Source: Stenotrophomonas sp. HITSZ_GD
Lineage (GTDB): Bacteria > Pseudomonadota > Gammaproteobacteria > Xanthomonadales > Xanthomonadaceae
Direction: 5' to 3'
DNA length: 64,000 nucleotides
Assembly (NCBI RefSeq): GCF_029543105.1
Contig: NZ_JARQXB010000004.1
Span: forward strand, 1-64,000
Shown here one piece after another: positions 1 through 8,768 of the stretch. The notes beneath the pieces are model-generated. The model searched no databases, was not told where the DNA came from, and was given only the letters and a program-made list of their open reading frames with translations. Each line of letters starts with the position of its first letter. Positions within the stretch are counted from its first letter, which is position 1. Made by a program: the position numbers and the translations under genes.

Positions 1-41
1 GTACCGTCGGCGCCGGCGTGGTGGCCAAGATCACCAAGTAA
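1..41 (+). CDS. tuf: Elongation factor Tu, 3' end only
   Basis: Only the last twelve codons and the TAA stop (39-41) are in the window. They read TVGAGVVAKITK, the characteristic C-terminus of EF-Tu, the GTPase that delivers aminoacyl-tRNA to the ribosome. Its position just ahead of the S10 operon matches the usual tuf-rpsJ order in proteobacteria. A strong terminator follows within 45 nt, so most transcription of the upstream str operon should stop before rpsJ. Confidence 0.9.
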   Translation, partial: TVGAGVVAKITK

Positions 42-84
42 GTGCCTGCTGTCCGGTGGCTTCGGCCGCCGGATCGCTGGAAGA

Positions 85-107
85 GGGCGGCGCAAGCCGC
101 CCTTTTT
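85..107 (+). terminator. Rho-independent terminator after tuf
   Basis: A perfect 7-bp G+C stem (85-91 with 96-102) closes a GCAA tetraloop and is followed by five T residues at 103-107. This is a textbook intrinsic terminator separating tuf from the S10 operon. Confidence 0.9.
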
Positions 108-147
108 CTTTTCCGCTGCAGTGCCGGAAGGTTTGCGGCCGAGGTGC

Positions 148-176
148 TTGCGCCGCGGGAAAAGGCGAGCTAGAAT
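148..176 (+). promoter_or_regulatory. Putative upstream promoter P1 of the S10 operon
   Basis: TTGCGC at 148-153 and TAGAAT at 171-176 are separated by exactly 17 nt, a good sigma-70 arrangement. If used, it gives a leader of about 300 nt before rpsJ. A 7-bp inverted repeat (183-189 with 204-210) lies just downstream, in the early transcribed region. Inferred from sequence only. Confidence 0.5.
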
Positions 177-287
177 GCGCGGCTCGACATTCCTGGGTAT
201 GGGTGTCGAGCAAGACAACCGCGAAAAGAGGGGCAGGACGCCGCTCGTGTTCGCCAGACCGGGAAGGTCGAGTTGCAAGGAGCACCC

Positions 288-330
288 AACAGCCTAAGCT
301 GTTGACGGTGCTTATGTTGCACTCTATACT
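288..330 (+). promoter_or_regulatory. Strong putative promoter P2 of the S10 operon with overlapping inverted repeat
   Basis: TTGACG (302-307), a 17-nt spacer and TATACT (325-330) make the best sigma-70 promoter in the window. A perfect 6-bp inverted repeat (288-293 with 298-303, loop CTAA) runs into the -35 element and could be an operator. Transcription would begin near 337, giving a 5' leader of about 150 nt. Confidence 0.75.
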
Positions 331-340
331 TTTCCGTCTG

Positions 341-373
341 GGCAGACCGGGTGACTGGTCTGCCTCAGTTTTT
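341..373 (+). promoter_or_regulatory. Terminator-like hairpin (candidate attenuator) in the rpsJ leader
   Basis: A perfect 8-bp stem (341-348 with 357-364) with an 8-nt loop is followed by TCAG and five T residues (369-373). It starts within a few nucleotides of the predicted P2 start. In E. coli the S10 leader is regulated by L4 through attenuation; here the position and shape suggest a related logic, but the link to L4 is inference. The rest of the leader (374-486) has only weak pairing and the rpsJ ribosome-binding site AAGGAA near 474. Confidence 0.5.
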
Positions 374-486
374 GGCCGTAAGGAATGGCCGCTGCGGGCG
401 GAGTCTCGCGGAAAGCATCAGGATTTAATCGGGGCAGGTATCCCAGAGGCCTTGCCCGTCGCTCTTTTAACGAAGGAACTCCCGTC

Positions 487-798
487 ATGGCGGACCAAAA
501 GATCCGGATTCGGCTGAAGGCGTTCGATCATCGTTTGATCGACCGTTCGGCCAGCGAGATCGTTGAAACGGCCAAGCGGACCGGCGCGCAAGTGCGTGGC
601 CCGATCCCGCTGCCGACCAAGATCGAGCGCTACACCGTCCTCGTCTCGCCGCACGTCGACAAAGACGCGCGTGACCAGTACGAAACCCGCACGCACAAGC
701 GCGTGCTCGATATCGTCGATCCCAACGACAAGACCGTGGACGCGCTGATGAAGCTCGAACTCGCGGCGGGCGTCGACGTGCAGATCAAGCTGACCTGA
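487..798 (+). CDS. rpsJ: 30S ribosomal protein S10 (NusE)
   Basis: A 103-residue protein starting [19 protein letters not shown], full length for S10. It sits in the 30S head and, as NusE, takes part in antitermination complexes with NusB and links RNA polymerase to NusG. The ATG at 487 is preceded by AAGGAA at a suitable distance; an upstream in-frame extension is possible but lacks family homology. First gene of the S10 block, 11 nt ahead of rplC, and the target of the leader control described upstream. Confidence 0.97.
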   Translation: MADQKIRIRLKAFDHRLIDRSASEIVETAKRTGAQVRGPIPLPTKIERYTVLVSPHVDKDARDQYETRTHKRVLDIVDPNDKTVDALMKLELAAGVDVQIKLT

Positions 799-809
799 GG
801 ACTACGACC

Positions 810-1460
810 ATGACGAAGAAATATTCGTTGGGCTTCGTGGGCCGCAAGGCGGGCATGAGCCGCGTCTTCATGGAAGACGGCCGCTCGGTGCCGGTCACCC
901 TGATTGAAGCCACGCCCAACCGCATCGCGCAGATCAAGACCGTCGAAACCGACGGCTACAGCGCCGTGCAGGTGACCGTCGGCAGCCGTCGCGCCGCCCT
1001 GGTCAACAAGCCTGCTGCTGGCCACTTCGCCAAGGCGAAGGTGGAAGCCGGTCGCGGCCTGTGGGAGTTCCGCGTTGAAGACGCTCAGCTCGGCGATTTC
1101 GCCGTCGGCGGCGAAGTCAAGGCCGACATCTTCGAGGTCGGCCAGATCGTCGACGTCCAGGGCGTCACGAAGGGCAAGGGCTTCCAGGGCACCATCAAGC
1201 GCCACAACTTCCGTATGGGCGATGCCACCCACGGTAACTCGCTGTCGCATCGCGCGCCGGGTTCGCTGGGCCAGCGCCAGACCCCGGGTCGTGTTTTCCC
1301 GGGCAAGAAGATGTCCGGCCACATGGGTGCCGTGCAGCAGAGCACGCAGAACCTGGAAGTGGTCAAGGTTGACGTCGAGCGCGGCCTGATCGCCGTTCGC
1401 GGCGCCGTTCCCGGCGCGGCGGGTGGTGACGTGATCGTCCGCCCGGCGAGCAAGGCATAA
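810..1460 (+). CDS. rplC: 50S ribosomal protein L3
   Basis: A 216-residue protein with the L3 signature [17 protein letters not shown] (middle to C-terminal half). It contains the glutamine that is methylated by PrmB in E. coli L3. L3 is an early assembly protein near the peptidyl transferase centre. GAGGA overlapping the rpsJ stop acts as ribosome-binding site, so translation is probably coupled. rplD follows after 12 nt. Confidence 0.97.
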   Translation: MTKKYSLGFVGRKAGMSRVFMEDGRSVPVTLIEATPNRIAQIKTVETDGYSAVQVTVGSRRAALVNKPAAGHFAKAKVEAGRGLWEFRVEDAQLGDFAVGGEVKADIFEVGQIVDVQGVTKGKGFQGTIKRHNFRMGDATHGNSLSHRAPGSLGQRQTPGRVFPGKKMSGHMGAVQQSTQNLEVVKVDVERGLIAVRGAVPGAAGGDVIVRPASKA

Positions 1461-1472
1461 GGAGAGATGACG

Positions 1473-2078
1473 ATGGAACTCGCCATCACCGGTAGCAGCA
1501 ACAAGGTCTCGGTCTCCGACGCCGTGTTCGGCCGCGAATTCAGCGAAGACCTGGTCCACCAGGTGGTCGTTGCCTATCGCAACGCCGGCCGCGCGGGCAC
1601 CAAGGCCCAGAAGACCCGTTCGGAAGTGAACGGCACGACCAAGAAGTCGAAGAAGCAGAAGGGCGGCGGTGCGCGTCATGGCGCGCTGACGGCTCCGATC
1701 TTCGTCGGCGGCGGCGTCACCTTCGCGGCCAAGCCGCGCAGCTTCGCCCAGAAGGTCAACCGCAAGATGTATCGCGCGGCCATCGCCGCGATCTTCTCCG
1801 AGCTGGTCCGCCAGGACCGCCTGAAGGTCGTCGATGCGTTCGACGTCGATGCGTCCAAGACCAAGGGTCTGGTCGAGAAGCTGAAGGGTCTGGAAGTGGG
1901 CAACCGTCCGCTGATCGTGACCGAGGAAGCTTCCGAGCACCTGTACCTGTCGGCCCGCAACCTGCCGTACGTCGAAGTGCGCGATGTGCAGGGGCTGGAT
2001 CCGGTCGCGCTGGTCGGGGCCGATACGGTCGTGATCACCGCCGACGCGGTCAAGAAGATCGAGGAGTGGCTGGCATGA
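1473..2078 (+). CDS. rplD: 50S ribosomal protein L4
   Basis: 201 residues, beginning [16 protein letters not shown], with the long basic Gly/Lys-rich loop (about residues 45-75) that reaches into the exit tunnel. An in-frame ATG at 1467 is only 2-3 nt from the GGAGA ribosome-binding site, so the ATG at 1473 is the better start and agrees with Xanthomonas L4. In E. coli, L4 is the autogenous repressor of this operon. Overlaps rplW by 4 nt (ATGA). Confidence 0.96.
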   Translation: MELAITGSSNKVSVSDAVFGREFSEDLVHQVVVAYRNAGRAGTKAQKTRSEVNGTTKKSKKQKGGGARHGALTAPIFVGGGVTFAAKPRSFAQKVNRKMYRAAIAAIFSELVRQDRLKVVDAFDVDASKTKGLVEKLKGLEVGNRPLIVTEEASEHLYLSARNLPYVEVRDVQGLDPVALVGADTVVITADAVKKIEEWLA

Positions 2079-2374
2079 GCAGCAACGAAAAAATCTTCAG
2101 CGTGCTGCGCGCTCCGCGAGTCTCCGAAAAGACCGCGCGCCTGCAGGAAGTCTCCAACCAGTACGTCTTCGAAGTTTCGAACGATGCCACCAAGGCCGAT
2201 GTGAAGGCCGCGGTCGAGCAGCTGTTCGACGTCAAGGTCGAGGCGGTCAACGTGGTCAACGTGAAGGGCAAGAGCAAGTCCTTCCGTAACCGCGCGGGCA
2301 CCCGCGGCAGCTGGCGCAAGGCGTACGTCCGCCTGGTCGATGGTCAGTCCATCGACGTTACGGCCAAGGCCTGA
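2075..2374 (+). CDS. rplW: 50S ribosomal protein L23
   Basis: 99 residues starting [20 protein letters not shown]23 lies at the tunnel exit and docks trigger factor and SRP. It starts inside the last codons of rplD (ATGA overlap at 2075-2078), so its translation is coupled. A GTG-started extension to 2066 exists but adds only three non-homologous residues and would lie deeper in rplD; the ATG with GAGG upstream is preferred. Confidence 0.96.
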   Translation: MSSNEKIFSVLRAPRVSEKTARLQEVSNQYVFEVSNDATKADVKAAVEQLFDVKVEAVNVVNVKGKSKSFRNRAGTRGSWRKAYVRLVDGQSIDVTAKA

Positions 2375-2385
2375 GGTAGATTCCC

Positions 2386-3213
2386 ATGCCATTGATGAAG
2401 TTCAAGCCCACCTCCGCCGGCCGTCGTTCCGCCGTGCGTGTGGTCACCCCGGATCTCCACAAGGGTGCCCCGCATGCCGCGCTGCTCGAGCCGCAGAGCA
2501 AGTCCGGTGGCCGTAACCACCACGGCCGCATCACCACCCGTCATGTGGGTGGTGGTCACAAGCAGCACTACCGTCTGATCGACTTCAAGCGCAACAAGGA
2601 AGGCATTCCGGCGCGCGTGGAGCGGATCGAATACGATCCGAACCGCACCGCCCACATCGCCCTGCTGTGCTACGTCGACGGCGAGCGCCGCTACATCATC
2701 GCCCCGAAGGGCCTGAAGGCGGGTGACCAGGTCATTGCCGGTGCCAACGCGCCGATCAAGACCGGCAACACCCTGCCGCTGCGCAACATCCCGGTGGGTA
2801 CCACCGTGCACGGCATCGAGCTGAAGCCGGGCAAGGGTGCGCAGATCGCCCGTGCTGCCGGTGCCGCCGTGCAGCTGGTCGCTCGCGAAGGCGTCTACGC
2901 GACCCTGCGCCTGCGCTCCGGCGAAATGCGCAAGGTCTCGGCCGAGTGCCGCGCGACCATCGGCGAAGTCGGCAACGACGAGCACAACCTGGAGAAGCTG
3001 GGCAAGGCTGGCGCCAAGCGCTGGCGTGGCGTGCGCCCGACCGTTCGCGGTGCGGCCATGAACCCGGTTGACCACCCGCACGGTGGTGGTGAGGCGAAGG
3101 CCGGCCAGGGTAATCCGCATCCGGTCACCCCGTGGGGTGTCCCGACCAAGGGTTACAAGACGCGCAAGAACAAGCGCACTCAGCAGTTCATCGTCCGCGA
3201 TCGTAGGGGCTAA
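2386..3213 (+). CDS. rplB: 50S ribosomal protein L2
   Basis: 275 residues, full length. It contains the conserved [15 protein letters not shown] segment, including the histidine equivalent to E. coli His229, which matters for peptidyl transferase activity and subunit association. The basic C-terminus ([11 protein letters not shown]) is typical. It lies 11 nt after rplW and 6 nt before rpsS. Confidence 0.97.
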   Translation: MPLMKFKPTSAGRRSAVRVVTPDLHKGAPHAALLEPQSKSGGRNHHGRITTRHVGGGHKQHYRLIDFKRNKEGIPARVERIEYDPNRTAHIALLCYVDGERRYIIAPKGLKAGDQVIAGANAPIKTGNTLPLRNIPVGTTVHGIELKPGKGAQIARAAGAAVQLVAREGVYATLRLRSGEMRKVSAECRATIGEVGNDEHNLEKLGKAGAKRWRGVRPTVRGAAMNPVDHPHGGGEAKAGQGNPHPVTPWGVPTKGYKTRKNKRTQQFIVRDRRG

Positions 3214-3219
3214 TCGACC

Positions 3220-3489
3220 ATGGCACGTTCACTCAAGAAGGGCCCGTTCGTCGATCACCACCTCGTCAAGAAGGTGGAGGCCGCTGCGGGCAGCAAGAAG
3301 CCGATCAAGACCTGGTCGCGCCGTTCGATGATCCTGCCGGAAATGGTGGGCATCACCATCGCCGTGCATAACGGCAAGAACCACGTTCCGGTGCTCGTCA
3401 ACGAGAACATGGTCGGCCACAAGCTCGGCGAATTTGCCGTCACCCGGACCTTCAAGGGTCACGGTGGCGACAAGAAGTCGGGCAAGTAA
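3220..3489 (+). CDS. rpsS: 30S ribosomal protein S19
   Basis: 89 residues starting [15 protein letters not shown], a near-invariant S19 N-terminus. S19 binds the 30S head with S13, near the A-site tRNA. Full length and uninterrupted; the stop overlaps the ribosome-binding site of rplV. Confidence 0.97.
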   Translation: MARSLKKGPFVDHHLVKKVEAAAGSKKPIKTWSRRSMILPEMVGITIAVHNGKNHVPVLVNENMVGHKLGEFAVTRTFKGHGGDKKSGK

Positions 3490-3501
3490 GGAGAGATGAC
3501 G

Positions 3502-3837
3502 ATGGAAGCGAAAGCAATCCTGCGCACCGCGCGCATCTCCCCGCAGAAGGCCCGTCTGGTCGCTGACCAGGTGCGTGGCCTGTCCGCCGAGCGTGCGGTC
3601 AACCTGCTGAAGTTCTCGGACAAGAAGGCTGCCCACCTGATCAAGAAGGTGGTGGAGTCGGCGATCGCCAATGCCGAGAACAATCAGGGCGCCGATGTCG
3701 ACGAGCTGAAGGTCAAGACCATCATGGTTGACGAAGGTCCGACCCTGAAGCGCTTCATGGCGCGGGCGAAGGGCCGCGGTACGCGCATTCTCAAGCGCAC
3801 CAGCCACATCACCGTGGTCGTGGGCGAGGGCAAATAA
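3502..3837 (+). CDS. rplV: 50S ribosomal protein L22
   Basis: 111 residues starting [18 protein letters not shown]. As with rplD, an ATG six nucleotides upstream (3496) crowds the GGAGA ribosome-binding site, so 3502 is chosen; this also gives the 111-residue length known in Xanthomonas. L22 lines the exit tunnel through its beta-hairpin (around [13 protein letters not shown]). Only 2 nt separate it from rpsC. Confidence 0.96.
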   Translation: MEAKAILRTARISPQKARLVADQVRGLSAERAVNLLKFSDKKAAHLIKKVVESAIANAENNQGADVDELKVKTIMVDEGPTLKRFMARAKGRGTRILKRTSHITVVVGEGK

Positions 3838-3839
3838 CG

Positions 3840-4574
3840 ATGGGACACAAAGTACATCCGATTGGTATCCGCCTGGGCATCGCCAAGGACTGGAATTCCA
3901 AGTGGTACGCCAACAAGGCCGAGTTCGCCAGCTACCTGGCGGCTGACCTCAAGGTCCGTGAAATGCTGCGCAAGAAGCTCGCGCAGGCGGGCATCAGCAA
4001 GATCCTGATCGAGCGTCCGGCCAAGACCGCGCGCGTGACGATCCACACTGCCCGTCCGGGCGTGGTGATCGGCAAGCGTGGTGAGGACATCGAGAAGCTG
4101 CGCAAGTCGGTGAGCGAGATGATGGGCGTTCCGGCGCACATCAACGTGACCGAAGTGCGCAAGCCGGAGCTGGATGCGCAGCTGGTCGCCGAGTCGATCG
4201 CGCAGCAGCTCGAGCGCCGCATCATGTTCCGCCGCGCGATGAAGCGCTCGGTCGGCAACGCGATGCGCCTGGGTGCCCTGGGCATCAAGGTCAACGTGGC
4301 TGGCCGCCTCAACGGTGCGGAAATCGCCCGTTCGGAGTGGTACCGCGAAGGCCGCGTGCCGCTGCACACGCTGCGTGCCGACATCGACTATGGCTTTGCT
4401 GAAGCCAAGACGACCTACGGCATCATCGGCATCAAGGTTTGGATCTACAAGGGCGAGGTCTTCGACTTCTCCCAGGTTGGCCAGGAGAAGCAGGATGACA
4501 GCCCGCGCAACGATCGTAACGATCGTGGCGACCGTGGCGACCGTCCGTCGCGCCCGGCTCGTGAAGCGAGGTAA
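3840..4574 (+). CDS. rpsC: 30S ribosomal protein S3
   Basis: 244 residues. The KH domain GxxG loop is visible (GKRG, residues 78-81), followed by the S3 C-terminal domain. S3 forms part of the mRNA entry tunnel helicase. The last 25 residues (220-244) are a low-complexity Arg/Asp/Asn tail built from short repeats ([12 protein letters not shown]) and make the protein longer than the 233-residue E. coli S3. Starts 2 nt after rplV, ends 5 nt before rplP. Confidence 0.97.
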   Translation: MGHKVHPIGIRLGIAKDWNSKWYANKAEFASYLAADLKVREMLRKKLAQAGISKILIERPAKTARVTIHTARPGVVIGKRGEDIEKLRKSVSEMMGVPAHINVTEVRKPELDAQLVAESIAQQLERRIMFRRAMKRSVGNAMRLGALGIKVNVAGRLNGAEIARSEWYREGRVPLHTLRADIDYGFAEAKTTYGIIGIKVWIYKGEVFDFSQVGQEKQDDSPRNDRNDRGDRGDRPSRPAREAR

Positions 4575-4579
4575 CGGCA

Positions 4580-4993
4580 ATGTTGCAACCCAAGCGAACC
4601 AAATACCGCAAGATGCACAAGGGCCGTAATGAAGGCCTGGCGTGGAGCGGAAATGCTGTCAGCTTCGGCGAGTACGGCCTGAAGGCCACCGCTCACGGCC
4701 AGCTGACCGCCCGTCAGATCGAAGCGGCTCGCCGTTCGATCAGCCGCTACGTCAAGCGCGGCGGCAAGATGTGGATCCGCGTGTTCCCGGACAAGCCGAT
4801 CACCAAGAAGCCGATCGAAGTCCGAATGGGCTCCGGTAAGGGTAACGTGGAGTACTGGGTCGCCCAGATCCAGCCCGGCCGCATGATCTATGAAATCGAG
4901 GGCGTTGCCGAAGACGTGGCCCGCGAGGCGTTCCGCCTGGCTGCCGCCAAGCTTTCGGTCACCACCACTTTCGTGACCCGGACGGTGCGCTGA
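4580..4993 (+). CDS. rplP: 50S ribosomal protein L16
   Basis: 137 residues starting [16 protein letters not shown], full length. L16 organises the A-site side of the 50S central protuberance. It includes the [14 protein letters not shown] segment containing the arginine equivalent to the hydroxylated Arg81 of E. coli L16. Stop and next start overlap by one base (TGATG at 4991-4995), implying coupling to rpmC. Confidence 0.97.
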   Translation: MLQPKRTKYRKMHKGRNEGLAWSGNAVSFGEYGLKATAHGQLTARQIEAARRSISRYVKRGGKMWIRVFPDKPITKKPIEVRMGSGKGNVEYWVAQIQPGRMIYEIEGVAEDVAREAFRLAAAKLSVTTTFVTRTVR

Positions 4994-5181
4994 TGGACAT
5001 CAAACAACTCCGCGAGAAGTCGGCTGACGAACTGAAGGCCCACCTGACCGACCTGCGTAAGGAGCAGTTCTCGCTCCGCATGCAGCAGGTCACCGGCCAG
5101 CTGCCGAAGACCCACGAAACCCGCCGGGTGCGCCGCGAGATTGCTCGCGTCAAGCACCTGCTCGGCAGCAGCACCAAGTAA
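4993..5181 (+). CDS. rpmC: 50S ribosomal protein L29
   Basis: 62 residues starting [15 protein letters not shown], a two-helix L29 of normal size located at the tunnel exit beside L23. Its ATG shares the A of the rplP TGA. rpsQ follows after 11 nt. Confidence 0.96.
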   Translation: MDIKQLREKSADELKAHLTDLRKEQFSLRMQQVTGQLPKTHETRRVRREIARVKHLLGSSTK

Positions 5182-5192
5182 GGGACGCCGCG

Positions 5193-5462
5193 ATGAGCGA
5201 CAACAACGAAAAGAAGACGCTGCGCACGATCGAAGGTCGTGTCGTCAGCAACAAGATGGACAAGACGGTGACCGTTCTGGTCGAGCGTCAGGTCAAGCAC
5301 GCGCTGTATGGCAAGTACATCAAGCGCTCGACCAAGCTGCACGCTCACGACGCCGACAACGCCTGCAACGAAGGCGATGTCGTGCGCGTCACCGAGGTTG
5401 CGCCGATGTCCAAGACCAAGAACTGGCGGGTGGTGGAAATCGTCACCCGCGCGGCCGAATAA
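5193..5462 (+). CDS. rpsQ: 30S ribosomal protein S17
   Basis: 89 residues with the OB-fold core [17 protein letters not shown]17 is a primary 16S rRNA binder needed early in 30S assembly. The N-terminus is slightly extended (MSDNNEKK), as is usual in this family of organisms. Preceded by GGGACG; 14 nt ahead of rplN. This is the last gene of the classical S10 block. Confidence 0.96.
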   Translation: MSDNNEKKTLRTIEGRVVSNKMDKTVTVLVERQVKHALYGKYIKRSTKLHAHDADNACNEGDVVRVTEVAPMSKTKNWRVVEIVTRAAE

Positions 5463-5476
5463 GGGAGATCTGAATC

Positions 5477-5845
5477 ATGATCCAGATGCAGAGCTACCTC
5501 GACGTCGCCGACAACTCCGGTGCCAAGGAAGTGATGTGCATCAAGGTGCTCGGCGGCTCCAAGCGCCGTTACGCGCACATTGGCGACATCATCAAGGTCA
5601 CCGTCAAGGACGCGATTCCGCGTGGCAAGGTCAAGAAGGGCGAAGTCTACGACGCCGTCGTCGTGCGTACCCGCAAGGGCGTGCGTCGTCCGGATGGTTC
5701 GCTGATCCGCTTCGATGGCAATGCCGCCGTCCTGCTGAACAACAAGCAGGAGCCGATCGGCACCCGTATCTTCGGGCCGGTCACTCGCGAGCTGCGTTCC
5801 GAGAAGTTCATGAAGATCGTCTCGCTCGCTCCCGAAGTGCTGTGA
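5477..5845 (+). CDS. rplN: 50S ribosomal protein L14
   Basis: 122 residues starting [21 protein letters not shown], a highly conserved L14. It sits at the subunit interface with L19 and contacts 16S rRNA; it is also the docking site of the silencing factor RsfS. First gene of the spc block; I see no separate promoter in the 14-nt gap. Confidence 0.97.
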
Positions 5846-5860
5846 GCGGAGGACATACAC

Positions 5861-6178
5861 ATGGCTAACCGTATCAAGAAGGGCGACCAGGTCGTCATCA
5901 ACACCGGCAAGGACAAGGGTAAGCAGGGCGAAGTGATTCGCGTCGACGGCGACCGCGTGGTCGTCTCGAACGTGAACGTCGTCAAGCGCCACACCAAGCC
6001 GAATCCGCAGGCGGGTATTGCCGGCGGCGTGGTCGAGCGTGAAGCTTCGATCCATATCTCCAACGTGGCGATCGTCAACCCGGCAACGGGCAAGGGTGAG
6101 CGCGTTGGCTTCAAGGTGCTGGAGGATGGACGCAAACTGCGTGTGTTCCGCTCCAGCGGTGAGGCGCTCGACGCCTGA
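5861..6178 (+). CDS. rplX: 50S ribosomal protein L24
   Basis: 105 residues with the KOW motif in the N-terminal third ([18 protein letters not shown]). L24 is an assembly initiator at the tunnel exit. Ribosome-binding site GGAGG lies just upstream of the ATG; rplE follows after 11 nt. Confidence 0.96.
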   Translation: MANRIKKGDQVVINTGKDKGKQGEVIRVDGDRVVVSNVNVVKRHTKPNPQAGIAGGVVEREASIHISNVAIVNPATGKGERVGFKVLEDGRKLRVFRSSGEALDA

Positions 6179-6189
6179 GGAATGAGGTC

Positions 6190-6732
6190 ATGACTTCTCG
6201 TCTCGAAAAGATCTACAAGGAAGAAGTGGTGCCGGCCCTGATGAAGGAGTTCGGTTACACCAATCCGATGGAAGTGCCGAAGCTGGTGAAGGTCACGCTG
6301 AACATGGGCGTGGGCGAAGCCGCTACCAACAAGAAGATCCTGGAAAACGCCGTCGCCGACATGGCCAAGATCTCCGGCCAGAAGCCGGTGGTCACCAAGT
6401 CGCGCATCTCGGTGGCGTCGTTCAAGATCCGCGACGGTTGGCCGATCGGCTGCAAGACCACGCTGCGTCGCGCCAAGATGTACGAGTTCCTGGACCGCCT
6501 GATCAACATCTCGCTGCCGCGCGTGCGTGACTTCCGCGGCATCTCGGGTCGTTCGTTCGACGGTCGCGGCAACTTCAACATGGGCGTGAAGGAACAGATC
6601 ATCTTCCCGGAAATCGACTTCGACGCTGTCGACGCGATCCGCGGCATGGATATCGCCATCACCACCACGGCCAAGACCGACGCGGAAGCCAAGGCGCTGC
6701 TGGCGGCGTTCAAGTTCCCGTTCCGTAACTGA
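6190..6732 (+). CDS. rplE: 50S ribosomal protein L5
   Basis: 180 residues (E. coli 179). Conserved segments [26 protein letters not shown] and IFPEIDFD are all present. L5 carries 5S rRNA into the central protuberance and contacts P-site tRNA. 18 nt before rpsN. Confidence 0.97.
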   Translation: MTSRLEKIYKEEVVPALMKEFGYTNPMEVPKLVKVTLNMGVGEAATNKKILENAVADMAKISGQKPVVTKSRISVASFKIRDGWPIGCKTTLRRAKMYEFLDRLINISLPRVRDFRGISGRSFDGRGNFNMGVKEQIIFPEIDFDAVDAIRGMDIAITTTAKTDAEAKALLAAFKFPFRN

Positions 6733-6750
6733 TCCGCGAGGAAAACCGAA

Positions 6751-7056
6751 ATGGCAAAGACCTCCATGGTCAACCGCGACATCAAGCGGGAAAAGCTGGC
6801 CAAGAAGTTCGCCGACAAGCGCACCGCTCTGAAGAAGATCATCTCCAGCCAGGACGCGTCCTACGAAGAGAAGATCAAGGCCGTTGAATCGCTGCAGAAG
6901 CTTCCGCGTGACTCCTCGCCGAGCCGCCAGCGCAACCGCTGCGAGCTGTCGGGCCGTCCGCGTGGCGTGTACCGCAAGTTCGGCCTGGGCCGTAACAAGC
7001 TGCGCGAAGCCACCATGCGTGGCGACGTGCCGGGCCTGCGCAAGGCCAGCTGGTAA
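6751..7056 (+). CDS. rpsN: 30S ribosomal protein S14 (zinc-independent form)
   Basis: 101 residues with the C-terminal signature [21 protein letters not shown]. The paired CXXC zinc ligands of short S14 are absent, so this is the long, zinc-free form typical of proteobacteria. It is followed by an unusually long 207-nt gap that contains a terminator-like hairpin and a possible promoter. Confidence 0.97.
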   Translation: MAKTSMVNRDIKREKLAKKFADKRTALKKIISSQDASYEEKIKAVESLQKLPRDSSPSRQRNRCELSGRPRGVYRKFGLGRNKLREATMRGDVPGLRKASW

Positions 7057-7123
7057 CAGCTGAAAGTCCACCGGCCGCCCCGCGGCCGGCCCGGGCGGGG
7101 AGGGAACTTCCCGTCCGGCAGGG

Positions 7124-7159
7124 GAGTCCGACGCAAGTCGGGCTCTTTTGTCGTATACT
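7124..7159 (+). promoter_or_regulatory. Terminator-like hairpin plus -10 element between rpsN and rpsH
   Basis: A 9-bp stem with one G-T pair (7124-7132 with 7137-7145) and a GCAA loop is followed by TTTT (7146-7149). Directly after it comes TATACT (7154-7159), a good -10, though the -35 position is poor. The rest of the 207-nt gap is GC-rich. The arrangement suggests partial termination after rpsN and re-initiation before rpsH. In E. coli the S8 autoregulatory site lies near here, but I do not see a clear 16S-like S8 site. Confidence 0.5.
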
Positions 7160-7263
7160 CCCGCTTCTGTCTCCGGATCGGAGCGGGCGAAGGGGCCTGG
7201 CCCATCCCAGGAAAACACAAGATTTTCGCGAAAGCGGATATCGGTGCACTCAAAGGTACTCAC

Positions 7264-7662
7264 ATGAGCATGACTGATCCCATCGCCGACCTGCTGGTCC
7301 GCATCAAGAATGCGGCCGCGGTTGGCAAGCCGACGGTGAAGGCGCCGTCCTCCAAGATCAAGGTGGCGATTGCCCAGGTCCTGAAGGACGAGGGCTATAT
7401 CGCCGACCTGCGCGTCCTCCCGGCCGAGAACAACAAGTCCGAGCTGGAAATCGTCCTGAAGTACTTCGAAGGCCGTCCGGTCATCGAGACCCTGAAGCGT
7501 GTGTCGCGCTCGGGTCTGCGTCAGTACCGCGGCAAGGACGAACTGCCGAAGGTCCTCGGTGGCCTCGGCGTCGCCATCATTTCCACGTCGAAGGGCATCA
7601 TGACCGATGCGCAGGCCCGTCAGGCCGGCGTCGGTGGCGAAGTCCTGTGCTTCGTGGCCTAA
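7264..7662 (+). CDS. rpsH: 30S ribosomal protein S8
   Basis: 132 residues starting [17 protein letters not shown], with the conserved C-terminal [13 protein letters not shown] motif that contacts 16S rRNA. In E. coli S8 also represses spc operon translation. An ATG two codons downstream is equally possible. Ribosome-binding site is weak (AAGG near 7254). Confidence 0.97.
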   Translation: MSMTDPIADLLVRIKNAAAVGKPTVKAPSSKIKVAIAQVLKDEGYIADLRVLPAENNKSELEIVLKYFEGRPVIETLKRVSRSGLRQYRGKDELPKVLGGLGVAIISTSKGIMTDAQARQAGVGGEVLCFVA

Positions 7663-7677
7663 GGGAAGGAGCAGAAC

Positions 7678-8205
7678 ATGTCCCGCGTAGCCAAGAAGCC
7701 CGTCACCCTCCCGAAGGGTGTTGAACTGAATGTCCAGCCCGAGCTCGTCAGCGTCAAGGGCCCGAAGGGCACCCTGACCCTGCCGAAGCCGACCGGTGTC
7801 GAGATCGCCATCGACGGTGGCGTGGCCACCCTGTCGGCCAACGATCCGTCGCAGATCGCCATCACCGGCACCGTGCGCGCCATCCTGGCCAACATGGTCA
7901 AGGGCGTGTCCGAAGGCTTCGAGCGCAAGCTCGAGCTGGTCGGCGTCGGTTACCGTGCCGCCATGCAGGGCAAGGACCTGAGCCTGTCGCTCGGTTTCTC
8001 GCACCCGCTGGTGTTCGTCGCGCCGGAAGGCATCACCCTGTCGACCCCGTCGCAGACCGAGATCCTGGTCGCCGGTGCCGACAAGCAGCGCGTCGGCGAA
8101 GTCGCCGCCAAGATCCGCGGTTTCCGTCCGCCGGAGCCTTACAAGGGCAAGGGTGTGAAGTACGCCGGTGAAGTCATCATTCGCAAGGAAGCCAAGAAGG
8201 CGTAA
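7678..8205 (+). CDS. rplF: 50S ribosomal protein L6
   Basis: 175 residues, two tandem L6 folds, with the C-terminal signature [15 protein letters not shown]6 lies near the sarcin-ricin loop and the factor-binding site. Strong AAGGAG ribosome-binding site 15 nt downstream of rpsH. Confidence 0.97.
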   Translation: MSRVAKKPVTLPKGVELNVQPELVSVKGPKGTLTLPKPTGVEIAIDGGVATLSANDPSQIAITGTVRAILANMVKGVSEGFERKLELVGVGYRAAMQGKDLSLSLGFSHPLVFVAPEGITLSTPSQTEILVAGADKQRVGEVAAKIRGFRPPEPYKGKGVKYAGEVIIRKEAKKA

Positions 8206-8254
8206 TGCGGGCTGACCCCCGTACAAGCCGATCCGCTTCCCAAGGAACCAGAAA

Positions 8255-8608
8255 ATGAACAAGAACATCGCTCGTCTGCGCCGCGCCAAGTCGACCCGTG
8301 CGCACATCCGCGAGCTGGGCGTCGCCCGCCTGTCGGTGCTGCGCACCGGCCAGCACCTGTATGCCCAGGTCTTCACCGCCGACGGCTCCAAGGTCATCGC
8401 CGCCGCCAACACGCTGCAGGCCGACGTCAAGGAAGGCCTGAAGAATGGCAAGAACAGCGACGCCGCCGCCAAGGTGGGCAAGCTGATCGCCGAGCGCGCC
8501 AAGGCCGCGGGCATCGAGAAGGTCGCGTTCGACCGCTCGGGCTATCGCTACCACGGCCGCATCAAGGCCCTGGCCGAAGCGGCCCGCGAAGGCGGTCTGC
8601 AGTTCTAA
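8255..8608 (+). CDS. rplR: 50S ribosomal protein L18
   Basis: 117 residues starting [21 protein letters not shown], ending in the typical REGGLQF. L18 binds 5S rRNA together with L5. It is preceded by AAGGAA and followed by a 160-nt gap with a UUCG-capped hairpin. Confidence 0.97.
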   Translation: MNKNIARLRRAKSTRAHIRELGVARLSVLRTGQHLYAQVFTADGSKVIAAANTLQADVKEGLKNGKNSDAAAKVGKLIAERAKAAGIEKVAFDRSGYRYHGRIKALAEAAREGGLQF

Positions 8609-8615
8609 GCAGTAC

Positions 8616-8641
8616 GCGGGCATGCCTTCGGGCGTGCCCGC
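8616..8641 (+). promoter_or_regulatory. UUCG-capped hairpin between rplR and rpsE
   Basis: An 11-bp stem with one G-T pair (8616-8626 with 8631-8641) closed by TTCG, an exceptionally stable loop. No T-run follows, so it is unlikely to be a terminator. It may protect the 3' end of a processed mRNA or mark a processing site. The remaining gap to rpsE (8642-8768) has no clear promoter. Confidence 0.45.
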
Positions 8642-8768
8642 CACCCGCCGGCGTGGGGAACGTCGGGCCGTGCCGCTCTTCTGCAGCGACCACGGAAGCA
8701 TGGTGGTTATCCAACAACGATAAGCGGCCCCGAGCCGTACATATTCGTCCAATCAAAGGAATCCAGAA

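Noticed and set aside
7057-7263. S8-binding 16S-mimic site before rpsH
   Set aside because: No sequence like the helix 21 core of 16S rRNA was found; only terminator- and promoter-like elements.
5647-8514. 955-codon open frame on the - strand across rplN-rplR
   Set aside because: Antisense to well-conserved ribosomal genes; the translation is low-complexity and typical of G+C-rich shadow frames.
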